Source: Cellulosimicrobium sp. (GTDB lineage: Bacteria; Actinomycetota; Actinomycetes; Actinomycetales; Cellulomonadaceae). Taken from it: a stretch of DNA of 37,964 nucleotides. The translations under genes were made by a program, and so were the position numbers. Shown here piece by piece: positions 16,152 to 23,594 of the stretch (position 1 is the stretch's first letter; each line of letters begins with the position of its first letter). The stretch is taken from positions 1-37,964 of the forward strand of contig JAQSXO010000002.1 in the NCBI GenBank assembly GCA_029256625.1. Direction: 5' to 3'. The notes under the pieces were generated by a model, which did no database searches, was not told the origin of the DNA, and saw nothing but the letters and a program-made list of their open reading frames with translations.

Positions 16152-17614
16152 GCGGCCGCGCTCAGGACGAGGAGCCAGTCGCCGTCGCCCGGTGGCTCGA
16201 GGTCGTCCGGGTCCGCCTCCGCCGGCGTGCCCGTCGCTGCCTCGTACCACGTGGCGGCAGCGTTCTCCGGGACCACGGAGGGGTCGAGCTCGATCCGCCG
16301 GGCGGTCGGCAGGTAGACGACGGTGAGCGTGCGGTCGTCGGACGACGCCACCGTCGCGACGTCGGACTCCAGGACGTCCGCCCCTCCGTCGTCCGACGAA
16401 CCCGTCACCACGTCGTCGAGCAGGCCGGAGACGACCGCCCGTGCGCCGTCGACGGGCCGGAGGGTCCACCACTCGACGGAGCGCAGCACGTCGTGCATCG
16501 CGGCGCGCTCCGTGAGCTCCGGGTAGTCGTCCAGACGGTCGGACCAGCCGTCGGGGAACCACCAGTCCTGTGTCCCGAGGATGTCCCCCGCGGCACCGCT
16601 CGTGAGCGTCCACCCGGACTGCCTCCGGAGCGTCTCGGCCGTGGTCGCGTCGCCACCGTTGTTGTTCTCGCCCACGTACGCGCCCTCGCCGAAGAGGACC
16701 GGGCCGGCGTCCTGCGCGACGGCGCGGCGGACCGCCGCGTAGGGCGGCTGGTAGGTGTACACGAACTGCAGGTCCACGATGCTCGCGAGAGCCCGGTTGT
16801 CGACCGAGGTGCTCCCCCGGAACCCCTCGTCGTCGGGGTCGGTCGACGTGGACGGCGAGAGGTGGGCGGTCCACAGGTGATCGTCCCCGCTCTGGACGAC
16901 GCCCCGGTGGACGCCCTCGTACACGGGGCTGAGCTCGTCCCAGACCTCGCGCGGGAAGTCGCCGCCCATCGCCCAGACCACGTTGGGGGCGTCCCGGAAC
17001 CGGTCACCGAGGAACGCGCCGTAGCGTTCCCACGTGCTCGACGGCTGACGCCCGAGCACACCGGCCGCCCCGCTCCCGTCCGAGGCGTACGCGGGGACGA
17101 GCATCACGGTGATGCCGTGCTCCGCCGCGATCCGGACGAACTCGTCGACGCGGTCCCAGTAGTCGGACGACGGCGTGGTCCAGTCGTCGAGGTCCTCGAA
17201 CGGGACGAGCCCGTCGTCGGTCGCCCCGTCCGGATTGCCGCGCCCGCCGTCGGGCAGCACGACCAGGTCGAGGATCGCGAGGTTGTACCCCAGCCGTCCG
17301 CGGCTCTCGCAGTACGCCGACCACTCGGCGACGCTGGCGCGAGCGAGCGCCGACCACGGCGAGTCACCCTGGACCAGCACGGGCGCACCCGCCTGGTCGA
17401 GCAGGTACCGACCGTCCTCGGACACGTCGGTCACGTACGCCGGAGCCTCCTCGGGACTCGGGACGGCATCGGCCCTCGCCGTGGCGCTCTCCCCCGGCGT
17501 ACCAGAGCTGGCGCGCACGGGGGCGGGGTCCGGGACCGGACCGCACCCGACGGACGCGGTGACGACCACGGCCACGAGGGCGCACACGGGGGCTCCCCAC
17601 CTCTGCCGTCTCAC
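16145..17614 (-). CDS. Secreted DUF4038-like glycoside hydrolase (apiosidase-like), probable lipoprotein
   Basis: A 489-residue exported enzyme. The GTG at 17614 gives a signal peptide: RRQR, then a hydrophobic run, then Cys24 in ASVGC, an imperfect lipobox (Ser at -3). The alternative ATG at 17677 adds 21 residues that crowd the signal with charge. After a Pro/Ala linker, GRYLLDQAGAPVLVQGDSPW and GYNLAILDLVVLP match the barrel start of DUF4038/GH140-like proteins. Likely active-site acids are the Asp of VVWAMGGD (about 219) and the Glu of VLFGEG (about 310), by analogy with that clan. The C-terminal 100 residues look like a beta-sandwich (LTVVYLPTARRIELD). A glycanase acting on the locus's own polysaccharide (trimming, release or editing) fits the position. 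Substrate unknown. Confidence 0.75.
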   Translation of the reverse strand: MRRQRWGAPVCALVAVVVTASVGCGPVPDPAPVRASSGTPGESATARADAVPSPEEAPAYVTDVSEDGRYLLDQAGAPVLVQGDSPWSALARASVAEWSAYCESRGRLGYNLAILDLVVLPDGGRGNPDGATDDGLVPFEDLDDWTTPSSDYWDRVDEFVRIAAEHGITVMLVPAYASDGSGAAGVLGRQPSSTWERYGAFLGDRFRDAPNVVWAMGGDFPREVWDELSPVYEGVHRGVVQSGDDHLWTAHLSPSTSTDPDDEGFRGSTSVDNRALASIVDLQFVYTYQPPYAAVRRAVAQDAGPVLFGEGAYVGENNNGGDATTAETLRRQSGWTLTSGAAGDILGTQDWWFPDGWSDRLDDYPELTERAAMHDVLRSVEWWTLRPVDGARAVVSGLLDDVVTGSSDDGGADVLESDVATVASSDDRTLTVVYLPTARRIELDPSVVPENAAATWYEAATGTPAEADPDDLEPPGDGDWLLVLSAAAG

Positions 17615-17628
17615 GACGCACCGTCCAA

Positions 17629-17640
17629 CGGGCGAAATCC
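17629..17640. promoter_or_regulatory. Variant of the CGGGTGAA motif upstream of the glycoside-hydrolase gene
   Basis: CGGGCGAAATCC at 17629-17640 differs by one base from CGGGTGAA. It lies 15 bp upstream of the preferred GTG start at 17614 and in the divergent region shared with the GT2 gene at 17719. Its presence supports the shorter start. The match is weaker than at the other sites. Confidence 0.3.
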
Positions 17641-17718
17641 CGGGAGAGACGGGGCGCCGGGTCCGCGGCTCCGGCACAATCGGGGGAACCAGACCACGCC
17701 TGTCACCGAGGAGCCGCC

Positions 17719-18666
17719 GTGCCTGAGGTCCAGCCCCGCCACGACGACCGCACTCTCGTCTCGGTCGTCGTCGCGACCGACCGGGGCGGGCCGTTCCTCG
17801 CGGACGCCCTGCGCTCCGCCGAACGCCAGTCCTACGAGGACCTGGAGATCGTCCTCGTCGACGACGGAGCGAAGGACAGGGCGTCGCTCGCCCGGATCAC
17901 CGACCAGTTCCCGCGCGTCCGGGTTCTCCACCAGGCCAACGCCGGGGTCTCCGTCGCCCGGAACTTCGGTGTGTCGAGGACGGCAGGCGACCTGCTCGTG
18001 TTCCTCGACGACGACGACGTCTGGCACCCCGACCGCATCGCGCGACAGGTCGAGTCCCTGGCGGCGGCCCCGGACGCCGTCGTGTCCTACTGCGGCATGC
18101 GCACGGTCGATGCCGACGGCGAGGAGCTGTACCCCGCCGACCAGCGAGCGGTCCGCGACGTCCACGACGTCCTGCGCCGGAGGACGGGGATCATCCTCCC
18201 GAACGTCATGATCCGGAGGCAGACCTTCCTGCGCGTCGGCGGCTTCCACCCGGCCTTCCGGCGTGCCCAGGACCTGGACCTCGTCCTCAAGGCTGCGCTC
18301 GAGGGCGACTTCGTCTTCGTGCCCGAGACCCTGGTCGACTACCGCTTCCACGCCGGGAACAACACGCGGCGTCACCGCGAGCTCTGCCGGAGCATCGACC
18401 ACGTGGTCCGGCTGCACCTGTGGAACGCGCGGGAGCGGGGGCGGGAGGACCTCGTCGCCGACCATCGCGACAGCCTCGCGGCCAACGCACGGTTCGCCGC
18501 GTGGAGCTCTGCCCGCGCAGCACGGCAGATGGCGAGGGAGGGCCGGCCCGTGCCGGCGCTCGCCGAGCTCGCGTGGGCGGCGCGCTTCGCCCCGACCGCA
18601 CCCGTGGAGTGGCTCCGCAAGCGAGCTCATCGCGCGACCGCGTCGTCGGGCGCCGGCACGCGCTGA
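17719..18666 (+). CDS. GT2 family glycosyltransferase
   Basis: A 315-residue GT-A transferase. TLVSVVVATDRGGPFLADALRS and VLVDDGAKDRAS form the nucleotide-binding part; LLVFLDDDDVWHPDRI holds the DXD motif (about 96-99). FRRAQDLDLVLKAALEGD supplies the likely catalytic base region; GNNTRRHRELCRS follows. The C-terminal 80 residues are Ala/Arg-rich. The GTG at 17719 has GAGGAG at 17708-17713. It is transcribed away from the glycoside-hydrolase gene. Its last 40 bp overlap, tail to tail, the 3' end of the pyruvyl transferase gene on the other strand. Confidence 0.88.
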   Translation: MPEVQPRHDDRTLVSVVVATDRGGPFLADALRSAERQSYEDLEIVLVDDGAKDRASLARITDQFPRVRVLHQANAGVSVARNFGVSRTAGDLLVFLDDDDVWHPDRIARQVESLAAAPDAVVSYCGMRTVDADGEELYPADQRAVRDVHDVLRRRTGIILPNVMIRRQTFLRVGGFHPAFRRAQDLDLVLKAALEGDFVFVPETLVDYRFHAGNNTRRHRELCRSIDHVVRLHLWNARERGREDLVADHRDSLAANARFAAWSSARAARQMAREGRPVPALAELAWAARFAPTAPVEWLRKRAHRATASSGAGTR

Positions 18667-19889
18667 GAGAGCACGACGGCGAGCTCGGCGAACTGCTCCC
18701 GGGCCGCGACGCTCATCCTCGACGTGGCCTCGCGGATCTCCGCGCGGGCCACGTCCCCTGACTCGTCGAGGAGCCGCGCCACGAGCGCCTCGAGCGCCTC
18801 GGCGTCGGCCTCGCGCGCCTCCACGACGAAGGCGCTCTGCCCCGCGCTCTCCATGATCGTGCGGGTCTTGACGCGGTCCGCGAGCGCCACCACGGGACGC
18901 CCGAGACGGAACGCCGTGATGACGTTGTGGTAGCGGGAGCAGACCACGACCCCGCAGCGTCGGACGGCGCCGTCGAGCGCACCCGGCACGGAGACGTCCA
19001 CCAGCTCCACCACCCCGCCCGGGCCCGGCCCTCCCTCCTGGCCGACGCGCCGGACGACCTCCGCCGCCCACGGGGTGTCGGCGTCGTCGCCGCCGAAGAC
19101 GAGGACGTCGACGCCGCGGGACCGCATCGTGAGCGCGAGGTCGACGCACGCCTGGACGTACGGGGAGGTGGCGTGATCACGGGCGTCCGCCGTGCGGGGG
19201 ACGCCGAGCCAGCCATGGGCCATGACGCCGAGGCCCACGCACGTGCCCGGGGCGGGCGGGTCGGCGGCGTCCGCGGCGAAGACCACGTCGGCGTGGACGG
19301 GGTCGTCCGCGCGCGCGCCTCCGTCCTGCACCATCGCGCCGCGGCTGCGGGCGTCACGGAACGAGCGGTACGTGGCGAGCCGCATCAGGCGCTCCACCAG
19401 GCGGCCCGCGGCGCCGCCCTCCCACGGTGTCGCGCCGACCGCGACGATGCCGAACGGCCGCCGGCAGGCGCGCGTGGCGAGCGCCGATCCCAGGAGGTTG
19501 AGGAACCCACCGAGGCTCGACGACGAAGCGGTCGCGTCGTTCTCGAAGAGCCCTCCGCCGGCGACGAGGAGCACGTCGACCGAGCGCGCCACCCGCACAT
19601 GGCGCCCGAGGTCGCCCGCCGCGCCGACGAGGCGGTGCACGACGCGCGCGACCGGGGAGCCCGACCCTGGCCTCGACGCGCCGAGCCACACCACGGGAGC
19701 GGTCCCTGCCGGGCGCTCGTCCGGAGGCGTGCCGTAGCTGACGAGCACGGGAACGGCCTCGGGCATCGTCCGGCTCAGCTGGTCGACGAAGGTGCGCGCC
19801 GTCTCGTCGTTCCCCCAGTTGCCGGTGCCCCACCCGCCGTAGAGCCCGATCCGCAGGGGTGCGGGTACGGCGCTCGGCCGTCGTGCCAT
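18627..19889 (-). CDS. Polysaccharide pyruvyl transferase family protein
   Basis: A 420-residue member of the pyruvyl transferase family (WcaK/CsaB/AmsJ type), which forms pyruvate ketals on sugars of extracellular or wall polysaccharides from phosphoenolpyruvate. RIGLYGGWGTGNWGNDET at about 13-30 is the family N-terminus; VLLVAGGGLFEND and CSRYHNVITAFRLGRPVVAL (matching the conserved S-x-R-x-H segment) are further markers. It is the last gene of a four-gene minus-strand set; 4 bp separate its ATG from the PIG-L stop. Pyruvylation would add negative charge to the glycan and can serve as an attachment signal for SLH-type proteins. That role is inferred. Its 3' end overlaps the converging GT2 gene by 40 bp. 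Confidence 0.85.
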   Translation of the reverse strand: MARRPSAVPAPLRIGLYGGWGTGNWGNDETARTFVDQLSRTMPEAVPVLVSYGTPPDERPAGTAPVVWLGASRPGSGSPVARVVHRLVGAAGDLGRHVRVARSVDVLLVAGGGLFENDATASSSSLGGFLNLLGSALATRACRRPFGIVAVGATPWEGGAAGRLVERLMRLATYRSFRDARSRGAMVQDGGARADDPVHADVVFAADAADPPAPGTCVGLGVMAHGWLGVPRTADARDHATSPYVQACVDLALTMRSRGVDVLVFGGDDADTPWAAEVVRRVGQEGGPGPGGVVELVDVSVPGALDGAVRRCGVVVCSRYHNVITAFRLGRPVVALADRVKTRTIMESAGQSAFVVEAREADAEALEALVARLLDESGDVARAEIREATSRMSVAAREQFAELAVVLSQRVPAPDDAVAR

Positions 19890-19893
19890 CGCA

Positions 19894-20532
19894 TCACTCT
19901 CCGAGGGTGAGGACTGCCTTCCGGATGACGAAGCCTTCTGCGTAGCGCGCCCGGCACTCCACGCCCCGCAGGCGCATGAGGCCGAGGAACATCTCGTCGT
20001 CCCACCAGTCGCGGTCCACCTGCGAGGGGTACGACGCGGTGAGCAGGTCGACCTTGCGGCGCGCGTTCTCCGCGCTCACGGGAACGTAGTGCGTCACCGG
20101 GCCGAGGTCGCCGTCCCACTTGGGGATCTCGTACTCGAGCACGAGCGCGTCGCGCCACGCCGTGGGCACGAGCTCCGCGACGAGGCGGTGGTCCTGGTGG
20201 GAGTCGTCCCGGCTGGGACAGAGGATCAGGTCGGGGCGCAGCTCCTGTGCGAGCTCCTCGAGCGCCGCCTTCACGGCGCCCCAGTGCTCGGGCAGGCGCC
20301 CGTCGGGAAGGTCGAGCTGCCGGAGCGTGGCACCTGGGACGAACGCCTCGGCCGCGCCTCGCGCCTCCTCGTGCCGTTCCGGCGTGCCCGTCATGGTCGC
20401 GAAGGTCGCTCGCAGCTCACGCCGTGCGGCGAGCTCGAGCAGGGTGCCGCCACAGGCGATCTCGATGTCGTCGGGGTGGGCACCGAGGCACAGGACGTCG
20501 AGCGGTCCCGACGGCACGGCGAGGCCGATCAT
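19894..20532 (-). CDS. PIG-L family deacetylase (LmbE-like)
   Basis: A 212-residue zinc-dependent de-N-acetylase of the PIG-L/LmbE superfamily, which includes enzymes acting on N-acetylglucosaminyl lipids, mycothiol precursors and sugar nucleotides. The metal site is visible: AHPDD (residues 18-22) and HQDH (112-115), giving the expected His19, Asp22, His115 set. The ATG at 20532 lies 10 bp after the cytidylyltransferase stop, in the same operon. The absence of signal peptide or membrane segment points to a cytoplasmic substrate, probably an acetylated amino sugar or its nucleotide in this cassette. That assignment is inferred from neighbours; the superfamily also covers other N-acyl hydrolases. 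Confidence 0.85.
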   Translation of the reverse strand: MIGLAVPSGPLDVLCLGAHPDDIEIACGGTLLELAARRELRATFATMTGTPERHEEARGAAEAFVPGATLRQLDLPDGRLPEHWGAVKAALEELAQELRPDLILCPSRDDSHQDHRLVAELVPTAWRDALVLEYEIPKWDGDLGPVTHYVPVSAENARRKVDLLTASYPSQVDRDWWDDEMFLGLMRLRGVECRARYAEGFVIRKAVLTLGE

Positions 20533-20542
20533 GCGCCGCCCC

Positions 20543-21397
20543 TCATCGCGGGATCACCGTGGGCAGGCTCGACAGGTCCGGGACCTCGACCACCGGCACC
20601 CGACGGCCGGCGTTCCGACGGCGCCGGTCCCACACCGCCCACGGGCTCTGCCCGGTGCGGTGCAGCTCCTCGAGCTGCGACCGCTCCTTGAGCGTGTCCA
20701 TGGGCGCCCAGAAGCCGTCGTAGCGCACGGCGCGGAACCGCCCGTCCTTCGCGGCCCGGACGCACCCGTCCATGACGAGGTCGTCGCCCTCCTCGAGGTA
20801 GTCGAAGATCCCCTGGCGGAGCACGAAGTACCCGCCGTTGATCCGCATCTCCATGTCCGCGACCGGCTCGATGCCCTGGAGGTTGCCGTCCGGGTCGATC
20901 TTCACGACGTGGAACGAGTCCTGCGGGTCCACCGCCAGGAGCGTGCCGACGGCGTCCGTCTGGAGGAACTCGTCGACGATCGTGTCCATGGGGGCGTCGG
21001 TGAGCACGTCGCCGTAGTTGGCGAGGAACACCTCGTCGTCGTCCAGGTACGGGCGCACGCGCCGCAGACGCTCCCCGATGGCCGTGTCCATGCCCGTGTC
21101 GACGAACGTGATGCGCCAGTCGCTGATGTCGCTCGAGAGGAGCTCGATCTCCCGGCCGCCCTTGGAGAGCACGAAGTCGTTGGAGTGCGTCTCCTGGTAA
21201 TGGAGGAAGTAGTCCTTCACCGCGGTCGCCCCGTAGCCGAGGCAGAGCACGAACTCCGTGTGCCCGAAGTGGGCGTAGTACCGCATGATGTGCCACAGCA
21301 CGGGCCGGGACCCGATGGGCATCATGGGCTTGGGCAGCGAGTCGGTCCCCGACCGCATCCGCATGCCGAGTCCTCCGCAGAACAGCACGACCTTCAT
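20543..21397 (-). CDS. rfbF: Sugar-1-phosphate cytidylyltransferase (RfbF-like)
   Basis: A 284-residue nucleotidyltransferase most like glucose-1-phosphate cytidylyltransferase, which makes CDP-glucose, the precursor of many 3,6-dideoxy and branched sugars. MKVVLFCGGLGMRMR at the N-terminus is the nucleotide-binding signature (usually GGLGTRL). KPMMPIG, RPVLWHIMRYYAHFG and FVLCLGYGATAVKDYF match RfbF closely. FLANYGDVLTD carries the metal-binding Asp. It is about 25 residues longer than typical RfbF because of a basic C-terminal tail. The ATG at 21397 has GGAGGGG upstream and lies 2 bp after the aminotransferase stop. The substitutions in the first loop (T to M, L to M) and the lack of a CDP-glucose 4,6-dehydratase in the window leave the exact sugar uncertain. 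Confidence 0.85.
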   Translation of the reverse strand: MKVVLFCGGLGMRMRSGTDSLPKPMMPIGSRPVLWHIMRYYAHFGHTEFVLCLGYGATAVKDYFLHYQETHSNDFVLSKGGREIELLSSDISDWRITFVDTGMDTAIGERLRRVRPYLDDDEVFLANYGDVLTDAPMDTIVDEFLQTDAVGTLLAVDPQDSFHVVKIDPDGNLQGIEPVADMEMRINGGYFVLRQGIFDYLEEGDDLVMDGCVRAAKDGRFRAVRYDGFWAPMDTLKERSQLEELHRTGQSPWAVWDRRRRNAGRRVPVVEVPDLSSLPTVIPR

Positions 21398-21399
21398 CG

Positions 21400-22812
21400 T
21401 CACCCCTCCTCGGGCGGGTCCGGGAGCCGCCGCGGCGCGGCGTGCTCGCGCATCGCCGGAGCGACGGGCCGGCCGCGCAGCAGCCCGTCGGTCGTGCCGG
21501 CGTCGATCGCACGGCGGTACACGGCGAGCGCGCCTCGTGCCGCGTCGACCGTCGCCTCGACGTCGGCGTCCGTGTGGGCCGCGGAGATGACCAGCGACTG
21601 CCCGAGGACGCCACGCTCGAGCATCTCCTGGATGAACAGGGTGCGGAACGCCTGCGAGGGGTTGCCCTCGTGGTCGCGGGTGCCGAACACGAGGCACGAC
21701 GAGCGCCCCATGATCGTCACGTGCTCGGCGAGCCCTGCCTCCGCGGCCGCCGCCTCGAGCCCGGCACGGAGCTTGTCGCCCTGCGCCTCCATGACCCCGA
21801 CCACGTCGCGCTCCGCGTACGCGTCGCTCACGGCGAGGTACGCGGCGAGCCCCGTGGTCTCGGCCCCGTGGGTCGTCGAGAGGAGGAACACGCGCGAGGC
21901 GTCCGTGTTGAGGCCGCCCTGGTCCATGAGGTCGCGACGGCCCGCGAGCGCCGAGACGGAGAAGCCGTTGCCGAGCGCCTTGCCCCAGGTGGAGAGGTCG
22001 GGCGTCACCCCGTAGACGGACTGGGCGCCACCCGCCGCCCATCGCATGCCGGTGATCATCTCGTCGAAGATCAGGACGAACCCGTCGGCGTCGGCCAGCT
22101 CGCGCAGCCCCTCCAGGAACCCGGGAGCCGGCTCGGCCGTCGCCGTGGCCTGCTCCAGGACGAGGGCGGCGATCCGCCCCGGCTGCTGGTCCAGCAGCGT
22201 GCGCACCGAGTCCAGGTCGTTGTAGCGGAACCCGACGGTGAGGTCGCGCTGCGCCGCGGGGATGCCCGCCGTCATCTGGGTGGTCCCGATGAACCAGTCG
22301 TCCGTCGAGAAGAACGGCTGCGTCGAGCAGACGGCGACGAGGTCGCGCCCCGTGGCCGACCGGGCGAGCTTGACCGCCGCGGTCGTGACGTCGGAGCCGT
22401 TCTTGGCGAACTTCACCATGTCCGCGCCGGGGACCTGCTCCAGGAACCGCTCCGCGGCCCGCAGCTCCCACACGGACGGGCGCGAGAAGTTGACGCCGTC
22501 CCGGGCGGCACGCGCGACGGCGTCGACCACCGGCGCGTAGCCGTGCCCGAGGGTGACGGCGCGCAGCCCCATCCCGTACTCGACGAACCAGTTGCCGTCG
22601 AGGTCGAGGACGCGGGCGCCCTCCCCGCGGACGAGCACCGGTGCCATGTTCTCCGGGTACTGGTCGGAGCCGCGTGCGTACGTGTGCGCTCCGCCCGGCA
22701 CGAGCTCGTGCAGGCGTCGCTGCGCCGCGGCGGAACGCCGGAAGCCGCGGGTGGTGCCACCCGGTGCCGGCACTCCGTCCGTGGTGTCGGACCGGACGGC
22801 GGGTTCTGTCAT
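21400..22812 (-). CDS. Class III PLP aminotransferase (glutamate-1-semialdehyde aminomutase-like)
   Basis: A 470-residue fold-type I PLP enzyme. YARGSDQYPENMAPVLVRGEG and FVEYGMGLRAVTLGHG resemble glutamate-1-semialdehyde aminomutases. FDEMITGMR gives the cofactor-binding Asp (D250); TWGKALGNGF holds the Schiff-base lysine (K278). The location among sugar-nucleotide genes, and the fact that haem biosynthesis needs only one hemL, argue for aminotransfer to a sugar or small carbonyl compound rather than haem synthesis. The ATG at 22812 is chosen because the family sequence starts soon after; an upstream ATG at 22908 adds an unconserved stretch. It heads a minus-strand operon with the cytidylyltransferase, PIG-L and pyruvyl transferase genes, divergent from the RmlC-like gene. 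Confidence 0.82.
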   Translation of the reverse strand: MTEPAVRSDTTDGVPAPGGTTRGFRRSAAAQRRLHELVPGGAHTYARGSDQYPENMAPVLVRGEGARVLDLDGNWFVEYGMGLRAVTLGHGYAPVVDAVARAARDGVNFSRPSVWELRAAERFLEQVPGADMVKFAKNGSDVTTAAVKLARSATGRDLVAVCSTQPFFSTDDWFIGTTQMTAGIPAAQRDLTVGFRYNDLDSVRTLLDQQPGRIAALVLEQATATAEPAPGFLEGLRELADADGFVLIFDEMITGMRWAAGGAQSVYGVTPDLSTWGKALGNGFSVSALAGRRDLMDQGGLNTDASRVFLLSTTHGAETTGLAAYLAVSDAYAERDVVGVMEAQGDKLRAGLEAAAAEAGLAEHVTIMGRSSCLVFGTRDHEGNPSQAFRTLFIQEMLERGVLGQSLVISAAHTDADVEATVDAARGALAVYRRAIDAGTTDGLLRGRPVAPAMREHAAPRRLPDPPEEG

Positions 22813-22981
22813 GGTGCTGGGCCTCGATCTGCTGGTCGGACGGACGTCCACGGGGTACGGGAGGAGAGAGGGACCGGTGCGGTCGCTGATGCTCCACAGT
22901 CTCGTCACGTGCGCGACGGTTGGGAAGCACGTGGGGCATTCTTCATCCGCTCCGACCGTCCGGTCCGGGTCGTGGCAGCCC

Positions 22982-22993
22982 TACTGTGGCTGC
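22982..22993 (+). promoter_or_regulatory. Likely leaderless promoter -10 region for the RmlC-like gene
   Basis: TACTGT at 22982-22987 fits the TANNNT pattern, with only 6 bases before the ATG at 22994. No ribosome-binding site precedes the ATG, so a leaderless transcript is likely. A convincing -35 box is not visible at 17-18 bp. Confidence 0.4.
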
Positions 22994-23542
22994 ATGGAGA
23001 TCATCAAGACGTCCATCCCCGACCTCGTCGTGCTCCAGCCGACGCCGCACCGCGACGAGCGCGGGTACTTCTCCCGGACCTTCGACGTCGACGTCGTGAG
23101 GGACGCCGGGATCGACCCGGCAGGCTTCAAGCAGGAGAACCAGTCGCGGTCCTACCAGGGCGTGGTCCGCGGCCTGCACGGACGGTCCAACAAGGGCGAG
23201 GCCAAGCTCGTGCGCTGCGCGCACGGGGCCGTCCTCGACGTCGCGATCGACGCCCGGCCCGACTCGCCGACGTTCGGGCAGATGGAGACGTTCCTCCTCG
23301 ACGACCAGCTGTGCCGCCAGGTGTACATCCCGCGCGGGTTCCTGCACGGCTACCAGGCGCTGACGTCGGTCACGGACTTCGTGTACCGCATGGACGACTT
23401 CTACGGCCCGGACGAGGACGTGACCGTGAGCTTCGACGACCCCGACCTCGCGGTGCCGTGGCCGGCCCCGATCACGATCGTGAGCGAGCGCGACCGCCAC
23501 GGCCTGTCGTGGGCGGAGTACCGGGCGAGCCTCGGCCGCTGA
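22994..23542 (+). CDS. rfbC: dTDP-4-dehydrorhamnose 3,5-epimerase family protein (RmlC-like)
   Basis: A 182-residue cupin epimerase. RmlC inverts C3 and C5 of 4-keto-6-deoxy sugar nucleotides. ERGYFSRTFD, QENQSRSYQGVVRGLHGR (catalytic His62), DVAIDARPDSPTFGQ and YIPRGFLHGYQALT are all family markers. RGLHGRSN replaces the usual RGLHYQ, and DDFYGPDE the usual NYYAP-type segment, suggesting a divergent substrate. No rmlA, rmlB or rmlD is present, so this is probably not the housekeeping rhamnose enzyme but part of the sugar-nucleotide block. It is the only plus-strand gene in that block and ends at a strong terminator shared with the converging C-methyltransferase-like gene. Confidence 0.85.
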   Translation: MEIIKTSIPDLVVLQPTPHRDERGYFSRTFDVDVVRDAGIDPAGFKQENQSRSYQGVVRGLHGRSNKGEAKLVRCAHGAVLDVAIDARPDSPTFGQMETFLLDDQLCRQVYIPRGFLHGYQALTSVTDFVYRMDDFYGPDEDVTVSFDDPDLAVPWPAPITIVSERDRHGLSWAEYRASLGR

Positions 23543-23553
23543 GACCGAGACGC

Positions 23554-23586
23554 GAGGGCGCCCGCTGCAGGATCGCGGGCGCCCTC
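23554..23586. terminator. Bidirectional hairpin terminator
   Basis: A perfect 12-bp inverted repeat (GAGGGCGCCCGC at 23554-23565, GCGGGCGCCCTC at 23575-23586) encloses a 9-base loop. It lies between the stop of the RmlC-like gene (23542) and the stop of the converging C-methyltransferase-like gene (23595). No long T-run follows, as is usual in high-GC actinobacteria. It is placed to end transcription from both sides. Confidence 0.85.
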
Positions 23587-23594
23587 TCTCGACG

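Noticed and set aside
21400-22812. Housekeeping hemL (glutamate-1-semialdehyde aminomutase)
   Set aside because: Similar family, but the setting among sugar-nucleotide genes and the long C-terminal tail fit a sugar-linked aminotransferase better.
22994-23542. Evidence of a complete dTDP-L-rhamnose pathway
   Set aside because: Only an RmlC-like gene is present; no RmlA, RmlB or RmlD is visible, and the nearby nucleotidyltransferase resembles RfbF, not RmlA.
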